Source: Chloroflexota bacterium
GTDB lineage: Bacteria > Chloroflexota > UBA6077 > SHYK01
Direction of reading: 5' to 3'
Assembly (NCBI GenBank): GCA_009692845.1
Contig: SHYK01000002.1
Coordinates: forward strand, 248,001-312,000
Length of the DNA stretch: 64,000 nucleotides
Positions 9,038 through 15,751 of this stretch are shown piece after piece. Position 1 is the stretch's first letter. Every line of letters starts with the position of its first letter. The notes under the pieces were generated by a model that searched no databases, was not told the origin of the DNA, and was given only the letters and a program-made list of their open reading frames with translations. Position numbers and translations under genes: made by a program.

Positions 9038-9208
9038 CTACAAGGCCTCTGACCTGGTGAGCTCCAGGGCCTCCTGAAGTGCAGATCGAAGATTCTCCAC
9101 CAGTTCATCACGGGTGTGACCTTGAGAATTGACGCCGGGCACTTCCTCGACCCAGCCGATTCACCAGGAGCCGTCCCGCTGAATGACCGCGGTATAGGGT
9201 GAGTCCAA
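9038..9208 (-). pseudogene. hicB-family antitoxin with internal stop
   Basis: From TTG 9208 (preceded by an AGGGG-type site) the frame reads LDSPYTAVIQRDGSW, stop, IGWVEEVPGVNSQGHTRDEL, then about 20 more residues ending at TAG 9038. This is the HicB partial-RNase-H-like fold pattern (Y.A.I..DG.WW.....E.PG..TQG.T..E). The TGA at 9163-9161 stands where a Trp is normal, a one-base TGG to TGA change. With the adjacent hicA remnant this is an inactive module unless the base is a sequencing error. Confidence 0.6.
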
Positions 9209-9260
9209 CGATCTCGCCCCTGTGTCCCGACCCCTGTCCCATGTTAACCGCAGAGGGGCC

Positions 9261-10403
9261 TTAGGACCCGCTGGTTGGGTACAGCCTCGCGATTTCCTCC
9301 ACCTCCGAGTCGAGCCGAGCTTCGAGGATCGCGGTTCGGAGCCGTCTGGCGAGGGTTACGAAGAAGGTGAGGTTGTGGATGGCCAGCAGGCGAGGGGCGA
9401 GCAGCTCCTGGGCGGTGTGCAGATGCTGGAGGTAGGGCCAGGTGAAGTTGAGGCAGGTGTAACACGGACAGCCGGGCTCGATCGGCTGGCGGTCGAGCAA
9501 GCTGACGCCGTCCGCTAACGATACGGGTCCAGCGAAGGTGAAGGCGAGACCTGCCCGGGCGGCTCGAGTGGCCGCCTGCGAGCTGATGCAGTCGAAGCCT
9601 CCCTGCACCGCCTGGGCAAAGCCCAGGGGACCGGAATCGTCGGAGAGGTGGCGAAAGCGGCCGTTCGGTCCCTCAGATCTAGCGTTCAGGCCGGTGACTG
9701 GGCGGGCCGCGAATGCATAGCCGTCGCCGGGGAGGCTGGTCAGGAAGCTTGCCAGGGCGGGACCCTGGATAGCGTGGATAGGGATGCCCATGAGCAGCAA
9801 GCAGTCGTTGCGGGAGCGGGCGGCCATGGCCCGCTCGGCCCATTGGCGATCAAGCTCGGGGTCGGGAGTGCGGCGCGATGGTTTGAGCTGGGCCCGGTAG
9901 ATGGGGACCGCGAAGTCTACGCCCATCGCTTCAAGCATAGCCAAGCTCGACTCGGGAGTCATGGTTCGGCGGGTCCCATCCAGATGATCGGCAAAGGTCA
10001 CGCCGTCCTCGGTGACCCCGAGCAGGCGTCCATGGACTCCACCCGAGTCGGTGAGCCCGAAGATTTGCTCGCTGCCGACTGTCCCGATGATGGGTCCGCC
10101 CCAGCCGAGGAAACGGTGGAGGTCGCTCACCGCCGCGATCGCCGCAGCGCCCAAATGGTGGGAGAGGCCGGCGGTATTCACGACCAGCGCCTGGACGCCG
10201 ACCTCCCGGAGCTCGTCGGGTCCTAGCTCGGGTAGGCCGGCCGCATTGCTTGCCGAGGTAAAGCAGGGGGTTTGGAGGGGGCCATGATTGGTGGTGAGGG
10301 TCCCGGCCCGGGCGGAGCCGCAAAATGCCTCGATGCTGAAGGGTGCGCTCAAACCGGCTGACTCCAGGTCGAGGTAGTCAAAGTCGATATCATTGTCGCG
10401 CAC
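9261..10403 (-). CDS. tRNA-guanine transglycosylase-fold protein, divergent active site
   Basis: 380 aa with the overall plan of queuine/archaeosine tRNA-ribosyltransferases: GTLTTNHGPLQTPCF at the start, FLGWGGPII mid-protein, and a C-terminal zinc site with Cys311, Cys313, Cys316 and His342 (CPCYTC, then LLAIHNL). Key catalytic elements differ. The LTDSGGFQVFSL motif aligns with IIGTVGSEQIFGL (105-117), losing the general-base Asp. The VQGG and GGLxVGEP pocket motifs are absent. The nucleophile-type Asp in GGFDC (about 270) remains. It may be a non-catalytic TGT subunit, or act on another base or substrate. The GTG at 10403 directly abuts the divergent tRNA-Leu; no ribosome site is visible. 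Assignment to the superfamily is firm, the activity is not. Confidence 0.7.
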   Translation of the reverse strand: MRDNDIDFDYLDLESAGLSAPFSIEAFCGSARAGTLTTNHGPLQTPCFTSASNAAGLPELGPDELREVGVQALVVNTAGLSHHLGAAAIAAVSDLHRFLGWGGPIIGTVGSEQIFGLTDSGGVHGRLLGVTEDGVTFADHLDGTRRTMTPESSLAMLEAMGVDFAVPIYRAQLKPSRRTPDPELDRQWAERAMAARSRNDCLLLMGIPIHAIQGPALASFLTSLPGDGYAFAARPVTGLNARSEGPNGRFRHLSDDSGPLGFAQAVQGGFDCISSQAATRAARAGLAFTFAGPVSLADGVSLLDRQPIEPGCPCYTCLNFTWPYLQHLHTAQELLAPRLLAIHNLTFFVTLARRLRTAILEARLDSEVEEIARLYPTSGS

Positions 10404-10488
10404 GGGGGAGTGTCGGAACTGGCAGACGAGCGTGATTTAGGATCACGTGCCGAAAGGCGTGCGGGTTCGAGTCCCGCCTTCCCCACCA
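10404..10488 (+). tRNA. tRNA-Leu (anticodon TAG)
   Basis: Class-II tRNA of 85 nt including encoded CCA. The acceptor GGGGGAG pairs with CTTCCCC. The anticodon stem CGTGA/TCACG encloses loop TTTAGGA, giving anticodon TAG for CUA codons. There is a variable arm, and a T-loop GGTTCGAGTCC. A likely -10 TATCAT (10388-10393) lies inside the divergent TGT-like gene. Confidence 0.95.
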
Positions 10489-10512
10489 AGTGGCCGATCA
10501 CCCCCACCCTGC

Positions 10513-10561
10513 CCTCCCCCGTCGAGGGGGAGGAATTGAAGTAATTCGCCTCCCCCGTCGA
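10513..10561. repeat. Overlapping GC hairpins with a 13-bp direct repeat
   Basis: CCTCCCCCGTCGA occurs at 10513-10525 and 10549-10561. GGGGGAGG (10526-10533) can pair with either CCTCCCCC (10513-10520 or 10549-10556). The second option is extended by AATT/AATT. The two hairpins are mutually exclusive. They lie between tRNA-Leu and the next gene and look like a palindromic intergenic repeat. Confidence 0.6.
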
Positions 10562-10587
10562 AGGGATCGAAAGCACCAGGAGCGAGC

Positions 10588-11100
10588 TTGGACCAGGTTG
10601 GGGAAGCGCTGCTTCAGCATTTCGAAGAGCGGCTGGCTTATTTTCAGATCTGCGATAGGCATCGACTGCGGCCCGATGCGTGGATGAAGATCGAAGTGCT
10701 GCGAGTGCTCCACGATGAGGCCAACGCGGGAGTGGTTCACGCGCTGCGGCCGGACCGTCAAGGCGGCGATGCGTCATTCGAGGCGGGGGGCACCGAGTGG
10801 TGGCTGACCGTGCGCGGGTTGATCACGAGCTACGCGGGCACAGGACGGGAGGCTCGGCCGACCGTGGCGTCGGTGGAGGAAGTGGCCCGCGAGATGGACA
10901 AGGTGCGGGGTCTGGCGACGCTCTCCGGTGGAGCCCCGGCGTTGCTCCTTGCCGCATTCCCTTTCTGTCCGCAGCCGCTAGAGCGGCGAGAGTGGGCCAG
11001 CCAGATGCTGCGATTCGAGGCGAAGGGGTTTGCGGAGCCGCGACAGCGCACTTTGGTGCTTGGGGCGGACCGGGAGTGCCGGTTGTTTTTGTTTACTTGA
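10588..11100 (+). CDS. Conserved-looking hypothetical protein
   Basis: 170 aa from TTG 10588, which follows AGGAG at 5-nt spacing. No membrane segment or signal peptide is evident. The sequence is mixed alpha/beta with a basic N-terminal part (LRPDAWMKIEVLRVLHDE) and a central hydrophobic stretch (PALLLAAFPF). I do not recognise a catalytic motif. A distant relation to restriction-endonuclease-like folds crossed my mind from the EWWLTVRG strand, but the required acidic/Lys residues are not visible. Coding frame, codon use and a good ribosome site support a real gene. It is followed by the ccm cluster after about 100 bp. Confidence 0.6.
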   Translation: MDQVGEALLQHFEERLAYFQICDRHRLRPDAWMKIEVLRVLHDEANAGVVHALRPDRQGGDASFEAGGTEWWLTVRGLITSYAGTGREARPTVASVEEVAREMDKVRGLATLSGGAPALLLAAFPFCPQPLERREWASQMLRFEAKGFAEPRQRTLVLGADRECRLFLFT

Positions 11101-11162
11101 GACGGGGTGGGGGGAGAAGCGGTGGACGGCTTGGTGATAGGATTAAGTGGTAAAGCTAGGCG

Positions 11163-11181
11163 GCCGGCCCGGCGGGCCGGC
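11163..11181. repeat. Perfect 8-bp GC hairpin upstream of the small membrane protein
   Basis: GCCGGCCC, loop GGC, GGGCCGGC, ending 17 bp before the ATG of the 58-aa protein. It has no T-run. It could be a stabilising 5' hairpin or another palindromic repeat. Confidence 0.5.
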
Positions 11182-11198
11182 TCAATGGGAAGGCTCTG

Positions 11199-11375
11199 AT
11201 GGAAACACCTGGATTTTCGATCTGGATCGTTTTGATCCTGGTCGCGGTGTTGATGATCTCGATGTTCGGAGCGCTCTTCTTGTTCTTGAGCGTGGGAACA
11301 CTGGCGATAGCGAAGTTCCGGCCTCGAGACGTGGAGCCGCCGCGCCCTCGGCGGGAGGATGAAGACCGGTTCTGA
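11199..11375 (+). CDS. Small single-pass membrane protein (58 aa), CcmD-like position
   Basis: ATG 11199 follows AAGG at 5-nt spacing. The product begins METPGFSIWIVLILVAVLMI, continues with one more stretch of hydrophobic residues, and ends in a strongly charged tail rich in Arg, Pro, Asp and Glu. One or two membrane passes are possible. Size, topology and place at the head of a cytochrome c maturation cluster recall CcmD, the small haem-exporter subunit, but no sequence motif proves it. Confidence 0.6.
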   Translation: METPGFSIWIVLILVAVLMISMFGALFLFLSVGTLAIAKFRPRDVEPPRPRREDEDRF

Positions 11376-11413
11376 GAGCCTGACCCACCATCGCTCCCGC
11401 GGTCGGCGAAATC

Positions 11414-11872
11414 CTGCTCGGTGCCCTTCGGCTCGCCCATGCCATTGCGGCGGTTCTGTGGGTGGGCTCGGCACTGGTCTTCGCAATGAATGGGCCCCGG
11501 TTAGTAAGTCCAAATCGAGAAGGTCGAGTTGGCGCCGGTCCGAGCGGGGCTGGTACGACGAAGGTAAACTGTCCGTCGGCGGCATTGAGGGACTTGCTCA
11601 GTGCAGGGGTGGCAGTTTTCATATTGACCGGGGCGCTGCTGGCCGTCCAGCGGCTAGCGAGTGCGCCATTGCCAATCAGCTATCCGATCGTGCTGGTCAT
11701 AAAGGTGGGGCTGGGGGTTTGGATGTTTGTGCTGGCACGCCGAGCGGGCACCAATGCCTCGATTGGAGCGCTGCGAGTCCCGATCCCCTGGCAGCTAGCG
11801 GGGATCGGTGTAGTGATTTACGGGCTGGCCATTGCTCTGAGGGCGATTTATGAAGACGCGATCCGGGCCTGA
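11414..11872 (+). CDS. CopD-like four-helix membrane protein (start uncertain)
   Basis: The frame opens after TGA 11381-11383 and contains no ATG, GTG or TTG before GTG 11462. That GTG would cut away most of the first helix, LLGALRLAHAIAAVLWVGSA. CTG 11414 is used here (about 152 aa); ATC 11390 is a weaker option. Four hydrophobic segments resemble the CopD/cytochrome b561-like core, and the His in RLAHAIA could ligate haem or copper. It sits between the 58-aa protein and ccmF, so a role in haem delivery or in reduction of c-type cytochrome components is plausible but inferred. Confidence 0.6.
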   Translation: MLGALRLAHAIAAVLWVGSALVFAMNGPRLVSPNREGRVGAGPSGAGTTKVNCPSAALRDLLSAGVAVFILTGALLAVQRLASAPLPISYPIVLVIKVGLGVWMFVLARRAGTNASIGALRVPIPWQLAGIGVVIYGLAIALRAIYEDAIRA

Positions 11873-11893
11873 TTCCCCATTCATGAGTAAGCG

Positions 11894-13897
11894 ATGCCGC
11901 TGAGCAGCGCGGATCTCGGTATTGGGGCGATCTATGGGGCGCTGGTGGCCGCCGTAGTTGGGGTGGTGGCGGGCTTTCTCGGGGGACGAACCGGCGACCA
12001 AAGATTGGTGGTGGCAGCCCGGAACGGTGCGTTCATGGCGTGCGGCATGCTCGTGCTGGCGGCTTGCGCGCTGATCCTGGCCTTTTTGAACCACGACTTT
12101 TCCGTGAAGTACGTGGCCGATCACTCCAGCCGGGCGATGCCGATCTGGTTCGTGGCGGCGGCTTTTTACAGTGGCCAGGAGGGCTCGCTGCTCTACTGGG
12201 CGCTGGCCCTCTCCATCCTGTCGGCGATCGCGGTTTGGCGCGAGCAGGATCGGCTGCGCCATCTGCTCGGCTATGCGGTCGGGGTCTTGATGGCGGTCGA
12301 GACTTTTTTCCTGATCGTGCTCGGATTCGTGTCGAACCCGTTCGAACGGCTCCCTGGCGCGTTGCCAGACGGCCAGGGACTGAACCCGCTTCTTTATGAC
12401 GGCGGGATGCTCATCCATCCGCCAATGCTGCTCCTAGGCTACGCGAGCGTCGGCGTCCCGTATGCCTTCGCGATGGCCGCGCTGCTGGCCGGCCAGACGG
12501 ATGCCGATTGGATGCGAGCGACCCGTCGATACGCCCTGGTGGCCTGGGGCTTTCTGACCGCCGGCAATATGCTGGGGGCCTGGTGGGCCTATCACGTGCT
12601 CGGGTGGGGCGGCTATTGGGGCTGGGACCCGGTCGAGAATTCGGCGATTATGCCGTGGCTGGTGATGACGGCCTACATCCACGGAGTCATGGTTCAACAG
12701 CGCCGCGGCATGCTCAAGCTGTGGAACATGTCGCTGGTCATCGCCAGCTTCTGCCTGGCGATCCAGGGGACTTTCGTGGTGCGGAGCGGGGTGATCTCGT
12801 CGGTCCACTCCTTCGCCCAGTCGGCAATCGGGCCCTATTTCTTCGGGTTCCTGGCCATCGTGGTGATCTTCTCGGTGGCGGTGCTGGTCAGCCGGCTGCC
12901 GCAGCTCAAGGACGAGGACCACTTCGAAAGCCTGGCATCCCGTGAGACCGGCTTTCTCCTCAACAACGTGCTGCTGACTGGGGTCGCCTTTGCTACTTAC
13001 TGGGGGACGGTCTTCCCGATTCTCTCCGAGGCGATCCGAGGCGTGAAGGCTACGGTGGGGCCGCCGTTCTACCAACAGGTGAACGGGCCGCTGTTGCTGA
13101 TGCTGCTCGTGATGATGGGGATCGGCCCGTTGCTGCCCTGGCGGCGGGCGACCTTGCGGCATGTGGAGCGTAGCTTCGTGGTGCCACTGGCGGTTACGGG
13201 GGTGGGGGCCACGATCCTGGTGGTGGTGGGTTTGCGGACCCCGGCCGCGGTTCTGGCCCTGGCGGCGGCAATCTTCGCAGCAGCAACGGTCTTCTGGGAG
13301 TACTGGCGGGGCACCCGGGCGCGCAGCCGCTCGACGGGGGAGAATTTGGGGTTGGCTTTCATGCGGTTGGTGGCCAAGGCGCGGCCCCGCTACGGTGGTT
13401 ACCTGGTGCATCTGGGCGTGGTGGTAGTTGCCGTCGGGATCGTGTCCTCATCTTTCTATCAGCAGGCGCGGGAATTTACGCTTCCGCCGGGGACCTCGGC
13501 GCCCATCGGTCGGTACACGGTGAGCAATCAGGGGCTGTTCGAGACCCGGGAGTCGGATGCCCGGGTGGTGTCGGCCCACATCGGCGTGTTCGACGATCAG
13601 GGGAATGCGTGGACGCTCGCCCCAGGCAAGGTGTTCCACGACAATTTTGCGAACCAGCCGGCCACTCGCGTGGCGATTGAGACCAGGCAGCTGGTGGACC
13701 TTTACCTGGTGCTGGCCGGGTGGGGCGATGACGGCAGCGTCAGCATCGTGGCGACGGTGAATCCGATGGTTTCGCTGATCTGGATTGGCGGCATCGTGCT
13801 GCTGTTTGGCACGCTGATCGCGCTGTGGCCGGAACGAAAGACGGCCGTGCCACCGGTGGCAGTCCAACTCAGGGTGCCGGTCCCAGTTGAGGCTTAG
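11894..13897 (+). CDS. ccmF: Cytochrome c-type biogenesis haem lyase CcmF
   Basis: CcmF receives haem from holo-CcmE and, with CcmH/CcmI, ligates it to CXXCH apocytochromes outside the membrane (system I). 667 aa, about 15 membrane segments. The haem-handling WWD signature is intact at about residue 235 (GWGGYWGWDPVENSAIMPWL). The HPPMLLLGY segment and a C-terminal periplasmic domain before the last helix also match. The stop overlaps the next reading frame by 11 nt. Confidence 0.93.
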   Translation: MPLSSADLGIGAIYGALVAAVVGVVAGFLGGRTGDQRLVVAARNGAFMACGMLVLAACALILAFLNHDFSVKYVADHSSRAMPIWFVAAAFYSGQEGSLLYWALALSILSAIAVWREQDRLRHLLGYAVGVLMAVETFFLIVLGFVSNPFERLPGALPDGQGLNPLLYDGGMLIHPPMLLLGYASVGVPYAFAMAALLAGQTDADWMRATRRYALVAWGFLTAGNMLGAWWAYHVLGWGGYWGWDPVENSAIMPWLVMTAYIHGVMVQQRRGMLKLWNMSLVIASFCLAIQGTFVVRSGVISSVHSFAQSAIGPYFFGFLAIVVIFSVAVLVSRLPQLKDEDHFESLASRETGFLLNNVLLTGVAFATYWGTVFPILSEAIRGVKATVGPPFYQQVNGPLLLMLLVMMGIGPLLPWRRATLRHVERSFVVPLAVTGVGATILVVVGLRTPAAVLALAAAIFAAATVFWEYWRGTRARSRSTGENLGLAFMRLVAKARPRYGGYLVHLGVVVVAVGIVSSSFYQQAREFTLPPGTSAPIGRYTVSNQGLFETRESDARVVSAHIGVFDDQGNAWTLAPGKVFHDNFANQPATRVAIETRQLVDLYLVLAGWGDDGSVSIVATVNPMVSLIWIGGIVLLFGTLIALWPERKTAVPPVAVQLRVPVPVEA

Positions 13898-14432
13898 TAG
13901 GTTAGCCCGCCCGCCCGCCCCCTGGGGCCTTCGGCCTCTGACCCCCGGACGGTTTGGGCTGGCACTTCGGCAGCTCGGGACCGTCTTGGGCCTAGTCCTG
14001 GCTCTCTTGCTTGGCCTGGTTTCCGTTGTTTGGGCGGATGTCGAGGATGACGCACGCGGAATTGCCCGCGAGCTGGCCTGTCCGGTCTGCCAGGGGCTGT
14101 CGGTGGCAGATTCGCCGTCGCCGCTGGCGGGCGAAATGCGCGACCTGATTCGTTCCAAGCTCGTGGCGGGCGAGAATCGGGATCAGATCTTTGGCTACTT
14201 CGCCGACCGCTACGGAGACGCCGTCCTGCTGTCGCCGCCCCGGACCGGGTTCAGCGCGGTCGCCTGGGTCGCGCCCTACCTTGGCTTGGCTTTGGCAATT
14301 GGCTTCCTCATCTGGGCAGTCCGTCGACGTGCACCGGAAAAGGCCGAGCGCAGCAGCGAGACAGAAGCCCGGGAGTATTTGGTAGAAGTCGATCGCAGCC
14401 TGGAGCGGCTGAAGGATGAGCCACTCCGTTGA
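13887..14432 (+). CDS. ccmH: Cytochrome c maturation protein CcmH (thiol reductant for apocytochrome)
   Basis: CcmH keeps apocytochrome cysteines reduced for haem attachment. The CXXC motif lies in ELACPVCQGLSVADS, followed by the three-helix bundle and a C-terminal membrane anchor (APYLGLALAIGFLIWAV). TTG 13887 gives 181 aa but translates through dispersed repeat copy B. CTG 13959 would give a normal signal peptide (MALRQLGTVLGLVLALLLGL) and leave the repeat intergenic, so the start is undecided. The cytoplasmic tail ends REYLVEVDRSLERL, a short CcmI-like segment, and the next gene begins at the stop. Confidence 0.88.
   Translation: MRLSRLARPPAPWGLRPLTPGRFGLALRQLGTVLGLVLALLLGLVSVVWADVEDDARGIARELACPVCQGLSVADSPSPLAGEMRDLIRSKLVAGENRDQIFGYFADRYGDAVLLSPPRTGFSAVAWVAPYLGLALAIGFLIWAVRRRAPEKAERSSETEAREYLVEVDRSLERLKDEPLR
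13905..13946 (+). repeat. Dispersed GC-rich hairpin repeat, copy B
   Basis: GCCCGCCC repeats followed by the core CCTGGGGCCTTCGGCC and TCTGACCCCC. The core has one mismatch to copy A and three to copy C. It lies at the ccmF/ccmH junction. Confidence 0.7.
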
Positions 14433-14448
14433 AAGACGAGCCCCGGCG

Positions 14449-15642
14449 ATGAGTAGCGCATTCGCTTTGCTGCTGGTACTGGTGGCCCTGGCGGTCACCC
14501 TGTACCCGCTGGCGCGACCGGTGCGGAGGCGACTTGCCCAGCGGATAGGGCGGGTTCGGGAGCTGGAGGAGCGCTACCGCTCTGCGTTGGCCGACCTTCA
14601 GGATATCGAGATGGACCGCCAGGTGGGCAATCTGGCTGAGGGCGACTACGAGGAGATGCGGGAGCGCCTTCGCCTGCGGGCAGCGGGCGTTCTGGTTGAG
14701 ATTGCCGCCGAAGCGAACGCCCGGGCGCGGCTGGCCGGAGTGCTGGGTGAGCGGACGAACGGCCACGCGGCGGTGGAGGCGCTGCCGCGAGCAAGCCGAC
14801 GCCTGGCGCTCGGCCCGGTGGTAGCCGGATCGGTAGTGCTGGCGTTGGCGTCGGTGGCCGGAATCGGCGCGCTCTACGTTCGGCTCGTCGCCGAGCAGAA
14901 TGCCCAGGCGCCCCTATCCACTCTGGTCGCCCAGCATGCACACACGGTGCTGGTGGGAACCGGAGCCGATCTATGGGTTGGCCATCACACCGGAATGTTG
15001 AGGTCCGGTGATGGGCGCACTTGGCAATCGACGTTGCCGGCCGGAGACGTGATGGCCGTGATCCCGCTGGCGCCCCGCCACTGGTTGGCGCTGGGCCATG
15101 AGCTGGTGTGGGAAAGCCTCGACGATGGGTCGACCTGGGCGCCGGTTGCCCACGATTTGCCGGATGCGGACATTCACGGGGCGCAGCTGATCGGGACCGA
15201 CCTGTATGCCTACGTGGTGGGTTTCGGGATATTCCATACCCGGGATGGCCAGGCCTGGCAGGTGCTTGCTCCCAGTGTGAACGGCAACGTCACTGCCCTT
15301 GCGGCCCTGGAAGGGGCGCCCACGCCGTTTTATCTAGCGATGGACGGAAAACTCTTCCGCTCCTTCGACGGGGGACGGACCTGGGCGGACTCCGCCGGAG
15401 CCGGAAATCTGGCGCTGATCGGGCAGGTTCGGAGCATCGTCGCCGATCCGGGGCTGAACGTGCTGTATGCGGCAACCAGCGATGGGCTGTTCCAGAGCAC
15501 GACCGCGGGGAACCAGTGGATCCGGATGTCCTTCAAGGGCGCAGTAGCGGCAGTCGGGGTCAAAGGGCAGGTGGTGGGGCTGGTGGACGACAAAAATCAA
15601 TTGTTCCTAAGCCGGGATGGCGGGGTGACCTGGGGTGGCTGA
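14449..15642 (+). CDS. CcmI-like protein fused to an Asp-box beta-propeller
   Basis: About 397 aa from ATG 14449 (an in-frame ATG at 14416 adds 11 residues). Residues 1-100 match the CcmI/CycH membrane-cytoplasmic module: an N-terminal helix (ALLLVLVALAVTLYPLARP), a coiled stretch (RVRELEERYRSALADLQDIE) and the LAEGDYEEMRERL motif. A second helix (VVAGSVVLALASVAGIGALY) leads into an exported domain. Instead of TPRs that domain carries repeated Asp-box motifs (SGDGRTW, DDGSTW, RDGQAW, DGGRTW, RDGGVTW), typical of sialidase/Ycf48-like propellers. It may hold apocytochromes for CcmF/CcmH, as the TPR part does in CcmI, which is inference. Overlaps the following frame. Confidence 0.8.
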   Translation: MSSAFALLLVLVALAVTLYPLARPVRRRLAQRIGRVRELEERYRSALADLQDIEMDRQVGNLAEGDYEEMRERLRLRAAGVLVEIAAEANARARLAGVLGERTNGHAAVEALPRASRRLALGPVVAGSVVLALASVAGIGALYVRLVAEQNAQAPLSTLVAQHAHTVLVGTGADLWVGHHTGMLRSGDGRTWQSTLPAGDVMAVIPLAPRHWLALGHELVWESLDDGSTWAPVAHDLPDADIHGAQLIGTDLYAYVVGFGIFHTRDGQAWQVLAPSVNGNVTALAALEGAPTPFYLAMDGKLFRSFDGGRTWADSAGAGNLALIGQVRSIVADPGLNVLYAATSDGLFQSTTAGNQWIRMSFKGAVAAVGVKGQVVGLVDDKNQLFLSRDGGVTWGG

Positions 15643-15654
15643 CCTGAAGAACAT

Positions 15655-15695
15655 CCCGCCCGCCCGCCCCCTGGGGCCTTCGGCCCCTTACCTCC
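15655..15695 (+). repeat. Dispersed GC-rich hairpin repeat, copy C
   Basis: CCCGCCC repeats followed by the core CCTGGGGCCTTCGGCC and CCTTACCTCC. It lies between the CcmI-propeller gene and the next start if ATG 15752 is used. Confidence 0.7.
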
Positions 15696-15751
15696 CCTGG
15701 CTGAGGTGGATCGGAGATGCTCTTTTATCGCCACTGGTGCGCCGATGGGGC

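Noticed and set aside
10404..10488. Integration site at tRNA-Leu or tRNA-Pro
   Set aside because: No integrase, no duplicated tRNA 3' end and no phage or ICE genes nearby.
12434..13411. 325-codon minus-strand frame opposite ccmF
   Set aside because: His/Gln/Pro/Arg-rich antisense frame produced by GC-rich codons of the ccmF helices.
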